Below, in pieces: positions 17,019-26,531 of a stretch of DNA of 64,000 nucleotides. Below the pieces are notes generated by a model. The model was given only the letters and a program-made list of their open reading frames with translations, was not told where the DNA came from and searched no databases. The number at the start of each line of letters is the position of its first letter. Within the stretch, counting starts at the first letter, position 1. The DNA is from an uncultured Fulvivirga sp. Its GTDB lineage: Bacteria; Bacteroidota; Bacteroidia; Cytophagales; Cyclobacteriaceae. The DNA lies in contig CANMSE010000001.1 of the NCBI GenBank assembly GCA_947500555.1, positions 806,001-870,000 on the forward strand, read 5' to 3'. Both the position numbers and the translations under genes were made by a program.

Positions 17019-17046
17019 TATAGTTCAAGTATCACGAAACTATCAC
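17019..17046 (-). promoter_or_regulatory. autoregulatory operator of the response regulator
   Basis: TATCAC occurs at 17030 and 17041, and a degenerate TATAGT at 17019, all in 11-base register. On the minus strand the first 22 bases read GTGATA-n5-GTGATACTT and match the operator upstream of the lipoprotein at most positions. The sites begin 11 bases upstream of the regulator start codon. Confidence 0.6.
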
Positions 17047-17173
17047 AGTAACGCGGTGGAATATATTATGATAAAGCTATTTATGGAAAAGTCAATAAAA
17101 AGTCATTTGCCCGACTCGATGTAAAATCAGAACTATAAATCTTCAAAATGGGTTTATTTGCTAAATTTGTATT

Positions 17174-17671
17174 ATGATAATACCGTTTGATAAAATCGCT
17201 GATTCAAGTAAAATTTGGATTTATCAATCCTCAAGAGCTTTTAAAAAGCAAGAACAGGATCAAATTGAATCGGCAGCTAAGGAGTTTATAGGGCAGTGGG
17301 CAGCTCATGGGAAAGACCTTTCAGCAGCTTTTGCAATTAAGCATGACCAATTTTTGATTATGGCTGTTGATGAAGGTGCTAACCTTGCCACAGGGTGTTC
17401 TATTGATTCTTCAGTCGGATTCATGAGATCAATTGGTTCTGAATTTAACGTAGACCTTTTTGATAGAAGTAAAATAGCCTTTATCTTGAACGACAATATT
17501 CAAATCGAATCACTCAATAATTTTAAAAACAAAGTAAAATCAGGTGAAATATCGGATTCAGCGATTGTATTCAACAATGCGGTAACAGTTAAAAGCGAAC
17601 TGCGAGAAAAATGGATGCTTCCGTTAGGCGAAAGCTGGGCCGGAAGATTTCTTCCATCACCAATGGTTTAA
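17174..17671 (+). CDS. conserved Bacteroidota protein of unknown function
   Basis: A 165-residue soluble protein. It belongs to a conserved Bacteroidota group that databases often mislabel as an ABC transporter ATPase; there is no Walker A or signature motif. Recognisable conserved stretches are WIYQSSRAF (about residues 16-24), AVDEGANLATGCSIDSSV near the middle, and WMLPLGESWAGRF close to the C-terminus. The 165 bases between it and the divergent regulator include the operator and a TAAATTTG box just before the ATG, which could drive a nearly leaderless message. Function is unknown. Confidence 0.8.
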   Translation: MIIPFDKIADSSKIWIYQSSRAFKKQEQDQIESAAKEFIGQWAAHGKDLSAAFAIKHDQFLIMAVDEGANLATGCSIDSSVGFMRSIGSEFNVDLFDRSKIAFILNDNIQIESLNNFKNKVKSGEISDSAIVFNNAVTVKSELREKWMLPLGESWAGRFLPSPMV

Positions 17672-17737
17672 CAATTTTGTTTTTAAGGCATCATTCAGGG
17701 CTTATAATTCGTTATTATTGAACTAGAATTAATAGGT

Positions 17738-19732
17738 ATGAATATTAATAAGCACACTTTCATTCTTGCAGTCACATTCTTAGTGGCTTCTTGTAGTGTA
17801 AATAAGAAGGCAAATAAAGAGTTTTCTCTGGGTAGATTTCAGAATACAATAGATATGTATTCTAAGATTCTGGAAAAAAATCCAGACGATGCAGAAGCGA
17901 ATTTCTTTATCGCAGAATCTTACAGACAATCCAATAGGTTTTTTGAATCTGCTCCATACTATGAGAAGGCGATGCTCAATGGTATGGAAAATGATTCAAT
18001 AAAATTGAATTATGCTTTTGCACTGAAATCCAGAGGTGAATATGATAAGGCTAGGGTACAACTAGATGAGTATTTGCAAGAAGTAGAAGATGAAGATTTG
18101 CAAGCTCGTGCTAATGAAGAATTTGAAAGTTTAAATTACCTTGAAGAGCTAAAGAAAAAGAAAAACTATTTCAGAGTAAAAAACTTGAAAGCAGTCAATA
18201 CTCCTGCTCCAGAATATGCTCCTATATACAATGATGGGGAATTGTATTTTACTTCTTCCAGAAGCAATAGCAAAATTTACCTTGCAACAGGCACACCTTT
18301 TACAAACATTTATAAGGCAAAGACGAAAGGTGCCAAAGTTGATGGGAATACTGTTGAGTCAATTAGTGATTTAATTAACAGTCCAAATGCAAATGAAGGA
18401 TCACTTACCATAAGTCCTGATGGAAAAACGATGGTTTTTGCTAAGGGCAATTCAGGTAAGCGAAAAGGTACAGCTGATGTGAATCTATACCGATCCATTT
18501 ATAGAAATAATAGCTGGACGGAACCTAGAATGCTCAATATTAACAATCCAGGTTATTGGGACTCATCGCCAGCTTTTAGTCGAGATGGAAGAACATTGTA
18601 CTTTGCTTCAAACAGACCTGGAGGCTATGGGGGTGTAGACTTATATAGTGCAAGGAGAAATGCTAGAGGAAGATTCTACAAGGTCAAGAATCTTGGCCCT
18701 GAGATCAATACTTCTGGTAATGATATGTTTCCTTATGTTTCCGATGATGGTCACTTATACTTTTCAAGTACAGGCCACCCGGGTTTTGGAGGATTAGACT
18801 TATTTGTAGCAAGAAGGCAGAATGGTGTAACAACTGTTGAAAACCTTGGTGTACCAGTTAACTCCAATGCCGATGATTTCGGGATGTATCTTTTCAAAGC
18901 AGATCGCGGCTTTTTTACTTCAAATAGAGATGGAGGTGCAGGCGATGATGATATCTATACCTTCTTAAATGAAGATCCAAACCTTCGAGTTGTCAACTAT
19001 TATTTAGAAGGGGTCACCATGACGCATGATGATAATGACTCATTAAAAATTCTGCCTAAAGTCAATGTACAACTTCTTGATTATAATGGCATTGAACTAG
19101 ATAATGCTACAACTAGCGATGATGGCAAATTTTTATTTCGAGTTTATGAACACGAACATTACAACTTAGTAGCAAAGAAAGAAGGAGGTTCACAAAAGTA
19201 TCTGATTACGCGACAGCCTTTTACCACCGTAGGCAAATCAGCAGATAGAGATACACTAACTCAGCTAGTCACAGAAGTAAGATTCGACACGTTGATGGTA
19301 CTAGAGAAATTAGAGAAGGACAAAATCTTCGTAATGGAGAACATTTATTATGATTTGGATAGATATGAAATCAGAGATGATGCGGCCCTAGAACTAGATA
19401 AACTAGTAACTATTTTGAAAGATAATCCAGAAATAAAAATAGAGTTAAGTTCACATACGGATGATCGTCAAACGGATCAATATAACCTCCGACTATCAGA
19501 AAGAAGAGCCCGAGCTGCTGTTGATTATATCGCTACACAAGGGATAGACCAAACGAGAATGATTGCTCGTGGTTATGGAGAATCAAAGCTATTGATTCCA
19601 AATGCCACTACTGAAGAGCAGCATCAGGTTAACAGACGAACAGAATTCAAAATTATTGATGTAGGTCAACGGCCTGTTTCTGAATTTGATGAAGATGCTT
19701 ATTTTGATGAAGAGGAGGATTCCGGAGAATAG
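17738..19732 (+). CDS. OmpA-family lipoprotein with TPR and beta-propeller, PorE-like
   Basis: A 664-residue lipoprotein (lipobox LVASC, Cys19). Domain order: TPR repeats (about 25-140), a PD40/WD40-like propeller (about 155-410, with repeated LYFTSSR, LYFASNRPGGYGG and LYFSSTGHPGFGG blades), a carboxypeptidase-regulatory-like domain (about 430-500), and a C-terminal OmpA peptidoglycan-binding domain from about 535 (YYDLDRYEIRDDA, then LRLSERRARAAVDYI). This architecture matches PorE of the type IX secretion system, which links the outer-membrane complex to peptidoglycan. Several paralogues exist in Cytophagales, so the exact role is not certain. It is a single gene with no other por gene adjacent. 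Confidence 0.85.
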   Translation: MNINKHTFILAVTFLVASCSVNKKANKEFSLGRFQNTIDMYSKILEKNPDDAEANFFIAESYRQSNRFFESAPYYEKAMLNGMENDSIKLNYAFALKSRGEYDKARVQLDEYLQEVEDEDLQARANEEFESLNYLEELKKKKNYFRVKNLKAVNTPAPEYAPIYNDGELYFTSSRSNSKIYLATGTPFTNIYKAKTKGAKVDGNTVESISDLINSPNANEGSLTISPDGKTMVFAKGNSGKRKGTADVNLYRSIYRNNSWTEPRMLNINNPGYWDSSPAFSRDGRTLYFASNRPGGYGGVDLYSARRNARGRFYKVKNLGPEINTSGNDMFPYVSDDGHLYFSSTGHPGFGGLDLFVARRQNGVTTVENLGVPVNSNADDFGMYLFKADRGFFTSNRDGGAGDDDIYTFLNEDPNLRVVNYYLEGVTMTHDDNDSLKILPKVNVQLLDYNGIELDNATTSDDGKFLFRVYEHEHYNLVAKKEGGSQKYLITRQPFTTVGKSADRDTLTQLVTEVRFDTLMVLEKLEKDKIFVMENIYYDLDRYEIRDDAALELDKLVTILKDNPEIKIELSSHTDDRQTDQYNLRLSERRARAAVDYIATQGIDQTRMIARGYGESKLLIPNATTEEQHQVNRRTEFKIIDVGQRPVSEFDEDAYFDEEEDSGE

Positions 19733-19813
19733 ATAGCATCTTAAAGATTATTGTCATAAGTATTTAATTGATAACGAGAATCTTAATTTTGCCTTTCTTT
19801 TAACGCAATATTT

Positions 19814-20980
19814 ATGAGTGATCGTTATGCTGAAAGAGGTGTTTCCGCCTCAAAAGAAGATGTGCACAATGCCATCAAAAACCTAGATAAAGGTTTATAT
19901 CCTAAAGCTTTTTGTAAAATAGTGCCCGATCATTTGGGAGGTGACCCTAATTATTGCACAGTCATGCATGCGGATGGAGCTGGTACCAAATCATCATTGG
20001 CTTACATTTATTGGAAGGAGACCGGTGATCTTTCAGTTTGGAAAGGGATAGCTCAGGATGCAATCATTATGAATATTGATGACTTGATATGTGTAGGAGC
20101 AATTGATAATATTCTTATTTCATCCACAATTGGTAGAAATAAGAATTTAATTCCAGGAGAGGTTATTGCTGCCATTATAGAAGGGACAGAAGAGGTACTA
20201 CAAATGCTACGTGATAATGATGTGAACATCATAAGCACCGGTGGCGAAACAGCAGATCTTGGAGATTTGGTTAGAACAATTGTTGTTGATAGTACAGTTA
20301 CCGCTCGCATGAAAAGGAGTGACGTGATAGATAATGCAAACATTCAAGCAGGAGATGTGGTCGTTGGCTTTGAATCTTTTGGTCAAGCAACTTATGAAAG
20401 CGAATATAATGGAGGAATGGGCAGCAATGGTTTGACCTCTGCGCGACATGATGTTTTCAGTAAATTTTATGCTCAGAAGTATCCAGAATCATTTGATCCA
20501 GCAGTTCCATTAGACTTGGTATACTCCGGAATTTCCAAGGTCACAGATTCAGTGGAAGGAGTGCCTTTGGATATGGGTAAACTTGTTCTTTCTCCGACTC
20601 GGACCTACGCTCCGGTTATGGCAGAAATACTTAAACAATTCAAAGATCAACTGCACGGAGCGGTTCACTGCAGTGGAGGTGCCCAAACTAAGGTCCTTCA
20701 TTTTGTTGATGATTTACATATCATAAAGAACGATCTTTTTGAAACACCACCACTATTTGAAGCTATTCAAAATCAAAGTGGGACCAATTGGAAGGAGATG
20801 TACAAGGTTTTTAATATGGGTCATCGCCTTGAGCTATATGTGCCGGTATCAATGGCAAATGAAGTCATTGGCATAGCTGATACCTTCAATATCAGAGCAA
20901 AAGTAATTGGACATGTAGAAAAACGAGATAAAAAACAGGTGACGATCCAAAGTGAAAAAGGAGAGTTTATTTACAATTGA
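19814..20980 (+). CDS. purM: phosphoribosylformylglycinamidine cyclo-ligase (AIR synthetase)
   Basis: A 388-residue enzyme of purine synthesis that closes formylglycinamidine ribonucleotide to aminoimidazole ribonucleotide with ATP. The N-terminus SDRYAERGVSASKEDV is the usual Bacteroidota PurM start. The PurM/SelD-type ATP-binding core is visible in HADGAGTKSS (about residues 52-61), the IVVDSTVTA segment, and SNGLTSARHDVF. The C-terminal AIRS domain contains the HCSGGAQTK turn. Length is slightly greater than E. coli PurM (345), normal for this phylum. A -7-like TAATTTTG lies about 22 bases before the ATG. Confidence 0.9.
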   Translation: MSDRYAERGVSASKEDVHNAIKNLDKGLYPKAFCKIVPDHLGGDPNYCTVMHADGAGTKSSLAYIYWKETGDLSVWKGIAQDAIIMNIDDLICVGAIDNILISSTIGRNKNLIPGEVIAAIIEGTEEVLQMLRDNDVNIISTGGETADLGDLVRTIVVDSTVTARMKRSDVIDNANIQAGDVVVGFESFGQATYESEYNGGMGSNGLTSARHDVFSKFYAQKYPESFDPAVPLDLVYSGISKVTDSVEGVPLDMGKLVLSPTRTYAPVMAEILKQFKDQLHGAVHCSGGAQTKVLHFVDDLHIIKNDLFETPPLFEAIQNQSGTNWKEMYKVFNMGHRLELYVPVSMANEVIGIADTFNIRAKVIGHVEKRDKKQVTIQSEKGEFIYN

Positions 20981-20993
20981 TACAGTGGTAATT

Positions 20994-22520
20994 TCAGAGC
21001 TTTTCTGACAGTATGGCAATCATTGTTTTGATTCCCTCCCTGTAATTCCCAAGTCTTATATTTTCGTTAGGGCTGTGCTGGTTATTGTCTCTGTTAACCG
21101 TAGGCACTGATACCGCTGGTAAGCCCAGAGTCACTACAAATGGGGAAATTGGAATTGATCCGCCAGCCATGCGCTCCATTATTGGGTCGGACCCATGTGC
21201 AGTACTAAGCGCTTTTCTTAACCATTTGCCTATTTCTGTGTCAAAGTCTGTTCTGAATGACTGATAAGATATTTCAGATGTGAATGAAGCAACCTTATCA
21301 TTGCTCACCCTCTCTTCTTTTGTAGGTTCTCTGTCAATTACATGGTAACCCTGTTTTTGTATATGGGTTTTTACTAATTGTACTAACCGCTCTGGGTTTG
21401 ATTCTAAAACTAGCCTTAAGTCTAGCTCGGCTCTTGCCCAACTGGGAATAATGGTTCTTGCGGCTTCATTGATCCATCCGGATTGCATACCCCTTATATT
21501 CAAAGAGGGATACTGCAGTGCTTCCTGGTAATAACTTCCTACCTTATCAACACTTCCAATTTGAAGACGATTTCTTATTTCAGTTTCATCATCCGGAATG
21601 GCCTTCAGAATCTCCTCAGTTTTTTCATCTATTGTTACTCCATCATAATAACCTGGAATTGTCACTAGGCCATTATTGTCCTTCATGGAAGCAAGAAGCT
21701 TCGAAAGTCCTAAGGCAGGATTTGGTGCATAATTTCCATAATGCCCACTATGCTGTGGTTCAATCGGCCCATAGGTGGTCAGGGTAATAGTTGCAATACC
21801 TCTGGCACCAAATACAAGGGTCGGTTGATTGGTGATATGCATAGGGCCATCGAAAATGACCAACATATCAGCGCTCAATAACTCTTTGTTGTCCTTTACA
21901 GCTTTTGGAAGCCTTGGTGAACCTAGCTCCTCCTCAAAATCCATGATAATCTTCATGTTGAAATTAGGAGTTATTTTGGCGTCTTCTATAGCATCCAGAG
22001 CCGCAAGAAACATAGCAGCAGGTCCTTTAGCATCGGATGCCGATCTGGCATAAATTCTCCAATCATCATCATATGCACGGATATTCGACCAGTCAATTTC
22101 TTCCCATTCACCATTAGTATTCTTTCTTTTCAGTGCTGGAATGTATGGATTACGCTGCGACCATTTAGAAGTATCTACTGGTTGACCATCAATTTGAAAA
22201 TATATTAGAACAGTCTTTTTAGCATTTTTTACATTTCTCGATGCCAATAAAAGAGGAACTGTTTCTGTATCAATTCGAATAGTATTAAAATCTCGGGTGG
22301 TAAAAGCATCTTCACACCATTTTATGTTTTTTTCTATATCTGCATGGTGGTTCGCATCATTTGGTATGCTGAGTAATTCCTTAAAATCATCGAAAGATGT
22401 TTTAGCATACTTATCTGAAATGGACCTTAATTTCTTATCATTTAATTTTTGTGAGAAAACTTCAAATGAGAAAAAGAATAAGACTGATAAGAGAAGAAAT
22501 CGATTTGAAAGATATCTCAT
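20994..22520 (-). CDS. exported M20-family metallopeptidase
   Basis: A 508-residue protein with a signal peptide (about residues 1-23, ending EVFSQ). The M20 peptidase core shows FQIDGQPVDTSKW in the metal-site region, the SASDAKGPAAMFLAALDA segment with the bridging Asp, and DFEEELGSP with the catalytic Glu pair. The C-terminal metal histidine region lies near NQHSPNENIRLG. M20 enzymes of this type hydrolyse dipeptides or N-acyl amino acids. The gene starts 18 bases downstream of the TPR-kinase gene on the same strand, so they may be co-transcribed. It is convergent with purM across 13 bases. Confidence 0.88.
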   Translation of the reverse strand: MRYLSNRFLLLSVLFFFSFEVFSQKLNDKKLRSISDKYAKTSFDDFKELLSIPNDANHHADIEKNIKWCEDAFTTRDFNTIRIDTETVPLLLASRNVKNAKKTVLIYFQIDGQPVDTSKWSQRNPYIPALKRKNTNGEWEEIDWSNIRAYDDDWRIYARSASDAKGPAAMFLAALDAIEDAKITPNFNMKIIMDFEEELGSPRLPKAVKDNKELLSADMLVIFDGPMHITNQPTLVFGARGIATITLTTYGPIEPQHSGHYGNYAPNPALGLSKLLASMKDNNGLVTIPGYYDGVTIDEKTEEILKAIPDDETEIRNRLQIGSVDKVGSYYQEALQYPSLNIRGMQSGWINEAARTIIPSWARAELDLRLVLESNPERLVQLVKTHIQKQGYHVIDREPTKEERVSNDKVASFTSEISYQSFRTDFDTEIGKWLRKALSTAHGSDPIMERMAGGSIPISPFVVTLGLPAVSVPTVNRDNNQHSPNENIRLGNYREGIKTMIAILSEKL

Positions 22521-22538
22521 CTCAATAGATTTAAGGTT

Positions 22539-24533
22539 CTAACCATGTTCAGGTATTGTTACTTCAAAAGTACTTCCTTTTCCTGCTTCACTTACCAAAG
22601 ATATTTCTCCCTTCAGCTTATCAACTAGTGTCTTAACCAAAGAAAGACCCAGACCATTCGAGGCTTCTCCTCCAGTGGGTTTAGCCGAAAGAGGTTTAAA
22701 TTTCTCATAGAGATGTTCTTTGTCTTCATCTGTGAACCCAGGCCCCTCATCTACAACTTTAAGTCTTAAGTTGGAAACAGTCTTTTCAGCTTCTATAAGA
22801 ATGCTAGAATTCTGATAAGAATATTTAATGGCGTTGGAAATGAGATTGTCGATTATTCTTTCCAGAAATAACTGGTTTGTAACAAAATGATCTTTGATAT
22901 CTAAAGAGCTTTTAAGAGATATTTTCTTAGACTGTGCATCCTCCTTATAGTGATCAATCTTTCTTCTTAATACTGATTCAAGGTCAACAGATTCAATGTT
23001 TTCTTCAGCTTTACCTGTTTCAAGTTTGCTAAAATCCAGAATATCCTTGATAAGTTCTGCTCCTGATTTACTCATAGCTGCTATCATCTCAAAATATTGT
23101 TCCCGGTTTGCCTTGTCAACCGTCATTAGCTCACAAAGACCAATTATTCGGTTGAAAGGAGCTTTTAAATCATGGGCAAGAATATTCATAAGTGTGTCCT
23201 TCTGAAGATTAATGTCCGCCAATTCATTTTTTTGTTGCAGAAGCAAGGTGTTCGCTCTTTGTCTTTTGTAAGAGTATGTCATAAAGGTTACCAACAAGAC
23301 AAACATTAAAACGGCCAACCCTACAAGGGCTAAGTTTCGAATGTTTTGTTCTGCCAGTAGAGCTTCATTTTTTTGCTTTTCAACTTTTAACAATTCATTC
23401 TCTTTTGCTCTGGTTTCTAATGCAATTCTTGACTCATGTTGTTGAACAAGGCGTGCCTTTTCAACATCTAAAAATTTGATTTCTATTTCGTTATACTTTT
23501 TAAAGTATTCATATGCCATGAGAACATTTCCAAGCTGCTCATAATTATGAGATAAATTCAAATAAGCATCTTTTAGCTCTTGCCAGAAAGCTGATTTTTC
23601 TGCTGCCCCAACAACTTTTTCATGATAAGCAATGGCTTTATCATACTGCTTGAGGTCATAGTTTAGCTTACCAAGCTCGTTATATACCTTCATAAAAAGA
23701 TTTTGGTTCGAAATTCCTTCGGCTATATCTTGAGTGGAGGTCATTAATTTCAAGGCGTTATTATACTCTCCTTTTTTGCGCAGTAGACTTGAAATTTCAG
23801 TATTTATTTCAGCTTTTAGTACCAGATTAGCTTGTACACTGTCACCATAGTTTTTAGCCAGTTGTAACATGTCAAATGCTAAACGTTCCTTGAGTCCATC
23901 ATTATAAATCTTCGCTAACTCCAGGTAGCTGAAAGCTGCACCAGCCCATAGCTCTTCCTCGAGCCGAATTTGTAATGCCCTTTTGGACATTTCTTCGGCC
24001 TTAATAAAGGACTTTTGGCTTTGATAAAAGGTGGCTAAACTTGAGTAGATATAGGCTAACCCAACCCTATCATTCAAAGATTGAAAAACACTTAAGGCCT
24101 CGTTGTAATATTCTATTGCCTTATCATAGGCCGTGGTTCCTTCATAGAGTCTTCCAATACTATTTAATGCATGGGCGTATTGAAGACTGTCTTGACGTTC
24201 ACGGGCCATGTCCTTAGCCTTCTCATGATAGTCATAAGACTTTAAAAAATCACCCTTATACAAATAGGCTACGCCCAGAAAGTTATAGGTCTCAGGTTCA
24301 TGCTTTCTATCTTCTTGCAGCTCTAGAAGCTCTAGAGAACTATTGAGAAAATAGATGGAGCTATCAGGATATAATTTACGATACTGCCAGCCAAGTTGAT
24401 TATATGCTGCTATTTTTTCTTCGGTGCTACCATAAAGAACAGCCTCTTTCATGTTTTTCACCACAATTTTGTCCTGACCGTAACTTAATAAGCCAAGAAA
24501 AAATAATGTTAGAAAAAGTATTTTCGATTTCAT
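22539..24533 (-). CDS. orphan TPR sensor histidine kinase
   Basis: A 664-residue kinase with a signal peptide (about 1-20), six to eight extracytoplasmic TPR repeats (about 45-360; for example YNEALSVFQSLNDRVGLAYI and YHEKVVGAAEKSAFW), a coiled coil, one membrane helix (about 395-415, LALVGLAVLMFVLLVTFMTY), HisKA with ILAHDLKAPFNRIIG, and HATPase with LISNAIKYS, DEGPGF and NGLGLSLVKTL. TPRs outside the membrane suggest protein or peptide sensing. The linked M20 peptidase gene downstream fits a peptide-related role, which is inference. No regulator gene is adjacent. Confidence 0.9.
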   Translation of the reverse strand: MKSKILFLTLFFLGLLSYGQDKIVVKNMKEAVLYGSTEEKIAAYNQLGWQYRKLYPDSSIYFLNSSLELLELQEDRKHEPETYNFLGVAYLYKGDFLKSYDYHEKAKDMARERQDSLQYAHALNSIGRLYEGTTAYDKAIEYYNEALSVFQSLNDRVGLAYIYSSLATFYQSQKSFIKAEEMSKRALQIRLEEELWAGAAFSYLELAKIYNDGLKERLAFDMLQLAKNYGDSVQANLVLKAEINTEISSLLRKKGEYNNALKLMTSTQDIAEGISNQNLFMKVYNELGKLNYDLKQYDKAIAYHEKVVGAAEKSAFWQELKDAYLNLSHNYEQLGNVLMAYEYFKKYNEIEIKFLDVEKARLVQQHESRIALETRAKENELLKVEKQKNEALLAEQNIRNLALVGLAVLMFVLLVTFMTYSYKRQRANTLLLQQKNELADINLQKDTLMNILAHDLKAPFNRIIGLCELMTVDKANREQYFEMIAAMSKSGAELIKDILDFSKLETGKAEENIESVDLESVLRRKIDHYKEDAQSKKISLKSSLDIKDHFVTNQLFLERIIDNLISNAIKYSYQNSSILIEAEKTVSNLRLKVVDEGPGFTDEDKEHLYEKFKPLSAKPTGGEASNGLGLSLVKTLVDKLKGEISLVSEAGKGSTFEVTIPEHG

Positions 24534-24640
24534 CGATTAGAAGATTCATTACCAATAGAGAAACTAATTATGGCCAAAATCTATATGGTAAACATAACTT
24601 TTAATAGCTTGCATTTAAAACAAATATTAAACAATCTAAT

Positions 24641-26524
24641 ATGAAATTCTTATACCTCATTTTATTTATGACGTTATACTTTGGTTGTTCAAAAACATCC
24701 GATGAAAATTCTAATGAAGAAAAAGATAGTGAAAAGGTGATTGTAAACGACCCACATTCTTATGCGAACCCTGAGGAATCTAAAATTATACACCTGGACT
24801 GGGATGCCACTGTTAGCTTTGATGAAAAAGTAATCAGTGCAGTCGCTACTTTGACATTAGAAAATAGCGATAACGCAGCTTTTCTTTTTCTAGATACAAA
24901 AGAACTCTCCATTGAGAAAATAACCCTTGATGATGGAGAGGAGGAAACTCATTATGAGATTGGCGAAAGAGACCCTTTTTTAGGAAAATCCTTAAAAGTT
25001 GAGATTAAGCCAGAGACAAAGAAAGTTGTTATAACCTATTCCACCTCACCTGAGGCAGAGGCACTACAATGGCTCACACCAGCACAAACTGCAGATAAAG
25101 AACATCCTTTTCTATTTACTCAGTCACAAGCGATTCTAGCTAGAAGCTGGGTGCCTATTCAAGATTCACCCGGAATACGATTCACCTATAATGCCAAGGT
25201 TAAAGTTCCTGATGAATTGATGGCTTTGATGAGTGCTGAAAATCCTATTGAGAAATCGACTGAAGGTGTTTACAGCTTTCAAATGAAGCAAGCTATCCCA
25301 GCATATTTACTTGCTTTGGCGGTGGGAGACTTGGAATTTCAAGAATTAGGTCCGCGGACAGGTGTTTACGCTGAACCATCAGTTGTCAGTAAAGCAGCTT
25401 ATGAATTTGCTGAACTGGAAGCAATGGTAGCCGCTGCTGAAGAGCTTTATGGCCCATACCAGTGGGAGCAATATGACTTAATAGTGTTACCCCCAAGTTT
25501 TCCATTTGGAGGGATGGAAAACCCGAGGCTAACATTCGCAACACCAACGATTCTTGCAGGTGATAGGTCGCTGACTTCACTAGTAGCCCATGAATTGGCT
25601 CATTCTTGGTCGGGAAATTTAGTCACAAATGCCACATGGAATGATTTCTGGCTTAATGAAGGCTTTACCGTCTATTTTGAAAACAGAATTATGGAAAAGT
25701 TATATGGCCGTGATTATTCAGAAATGTTGACATCACTTGCAGCACAAGATTTACAAGAGGAAATAGAAAGTATGACTTCTGAAGGCATGGCTGCTGACAC
25801 AAAACTAAAGCTTGCTTTAAATGGGCGAAATCCAGATGATGGGATGACTTCAATAGCCTATGATAAAGGCTACTTGTTTTTAAGAAGTCTCGAAGAGGAA
25901 GTTGGACGTGAGAAATTCGATTCATTTTTGAAGGAATATTTTACTAAGAATGCTTTTAAAGTCATGACTACGGAAGAGTTCGTTAACGAATTAAAAGTAA
26001 ATCTTTATGAAAAGAATGGACTGGTTATAAATCAGGATAATATTGATAAATGGATATATTCAGAGGGTCTTCCGGAAAATGCACCTAAACCAATATCTGA
26101 TAAATTTGATATTGTTGATACTCAATGGACACACTATGGTGAAGGAATTGGATTTGAACAATTGGATACCGAAGGATGGTCTTCTCACGAATGGCTTCAT
26201 TTCGTTAGAGGAACTCCAGAGGATTTGGATATGGAGCAAATGAAAAAAATGGACCAGACGTTCGGACTGACAAATTCAGGTAACTCTGAGGTCCTGACAG
26301 AGTGGCTTGTCCAAAGCATTAAACATCAATATGAGCCTGCATATTCCAGGTTAGAAGACTTTTTGATTAACACTGGGCGAAGGAAGTTTTTGATGCCGTT
26401 GTATAAAGAGTTGATAAAAACTGAAGAAGGAATGCAGATGGCTAGAAGTATTTATGGTAAAGCCAGACCTAATTATCATTTTGTCTCAACTTATTCACTG
26501 GATCCATTGTTAGAAAATAAATAA
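24641..26524 (+). CDS. M1-family aminopeptidase, LTA4-hydrolase-like lipoprotein
   Basis: A 627-residue zinc aminopeptidase. Lipobox LYFGC (Cys16). The N-terminal beta domain (about 45-230) is followed by the catalytic domain with the substrate-binding exopeptidase motif GGMENPRLTF (about residue 290) and the zinc motif HELAHSW (about residue 317) plus the distal Glu in NEGFTVYFE. The C-terminal helical domain resembles leukotriene A4 hydrolase. It removes N-terminal residues from peptides in the periplasm or at the surface. tpx follows after 7 bases, so they are probably one transcript. The gene is divergent from the TPR kinase. Confidence 0.93.
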   Translation: MKFLYLILFMTLYFGCSKTSDENSNEEKDSEKVIVNDPHSYANPEESKIIHLDWDATVSFDEKVISAVATLTLENSDNAAFLFLDTKELSIEKITLDDGEEETHYEIGERDPFLGKSLKVEIKPETKKVVITYSTSPEAEALQWLTPAQTADKEHPFLFTQSQAILARSWVPIQDSPGIRFTYNAKVKVPDELMALMSAENPIEKSTEGVYSFQMKQAIPAYLLALAVGDLEFQELGPRTGVYAEPSVVSKAAYEFAELEAMVAAAEELYGPYQWEQYDLIVLPPSFPFGGMENPRLTFATPTILAGDRSLTSLVAHELAHSWSGNLVTNATWNDFWLNEGFTVYFENRIMEKLYGRDYSEMLTSLAAQDLQEEIESMTSEGMAADTKLKLALNGRNPDDGMTSIAYDKGYLFLRSLEEEVGREKFDSFLKEYFTKNAFKVMTTEEFVNELKVNLYEKNGLVINQDNIDKWIYSEGLPENAPKPISDKFDIVDTQWTHYGEGIGFEQLDTEGWSSHEWLHFVRGTPEDLDMEQMKKMDQTFGLTNSGNSEVLTEWLVQSIKHQYEPAYSRLEDFLINTGRRKFLMPLYKELIKTEEGMQMARSIYGKARPNYHFVSTYSLDPLLENK

Positions 26525-26531
26525 AAAAATT

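Noticed and set aside
17174..17671. ABC transporter ATPase label for the 165-residue protein
   Set aside because: The name is common in databases for this group, but the protein has no Walker A, signature or Walker B motif.
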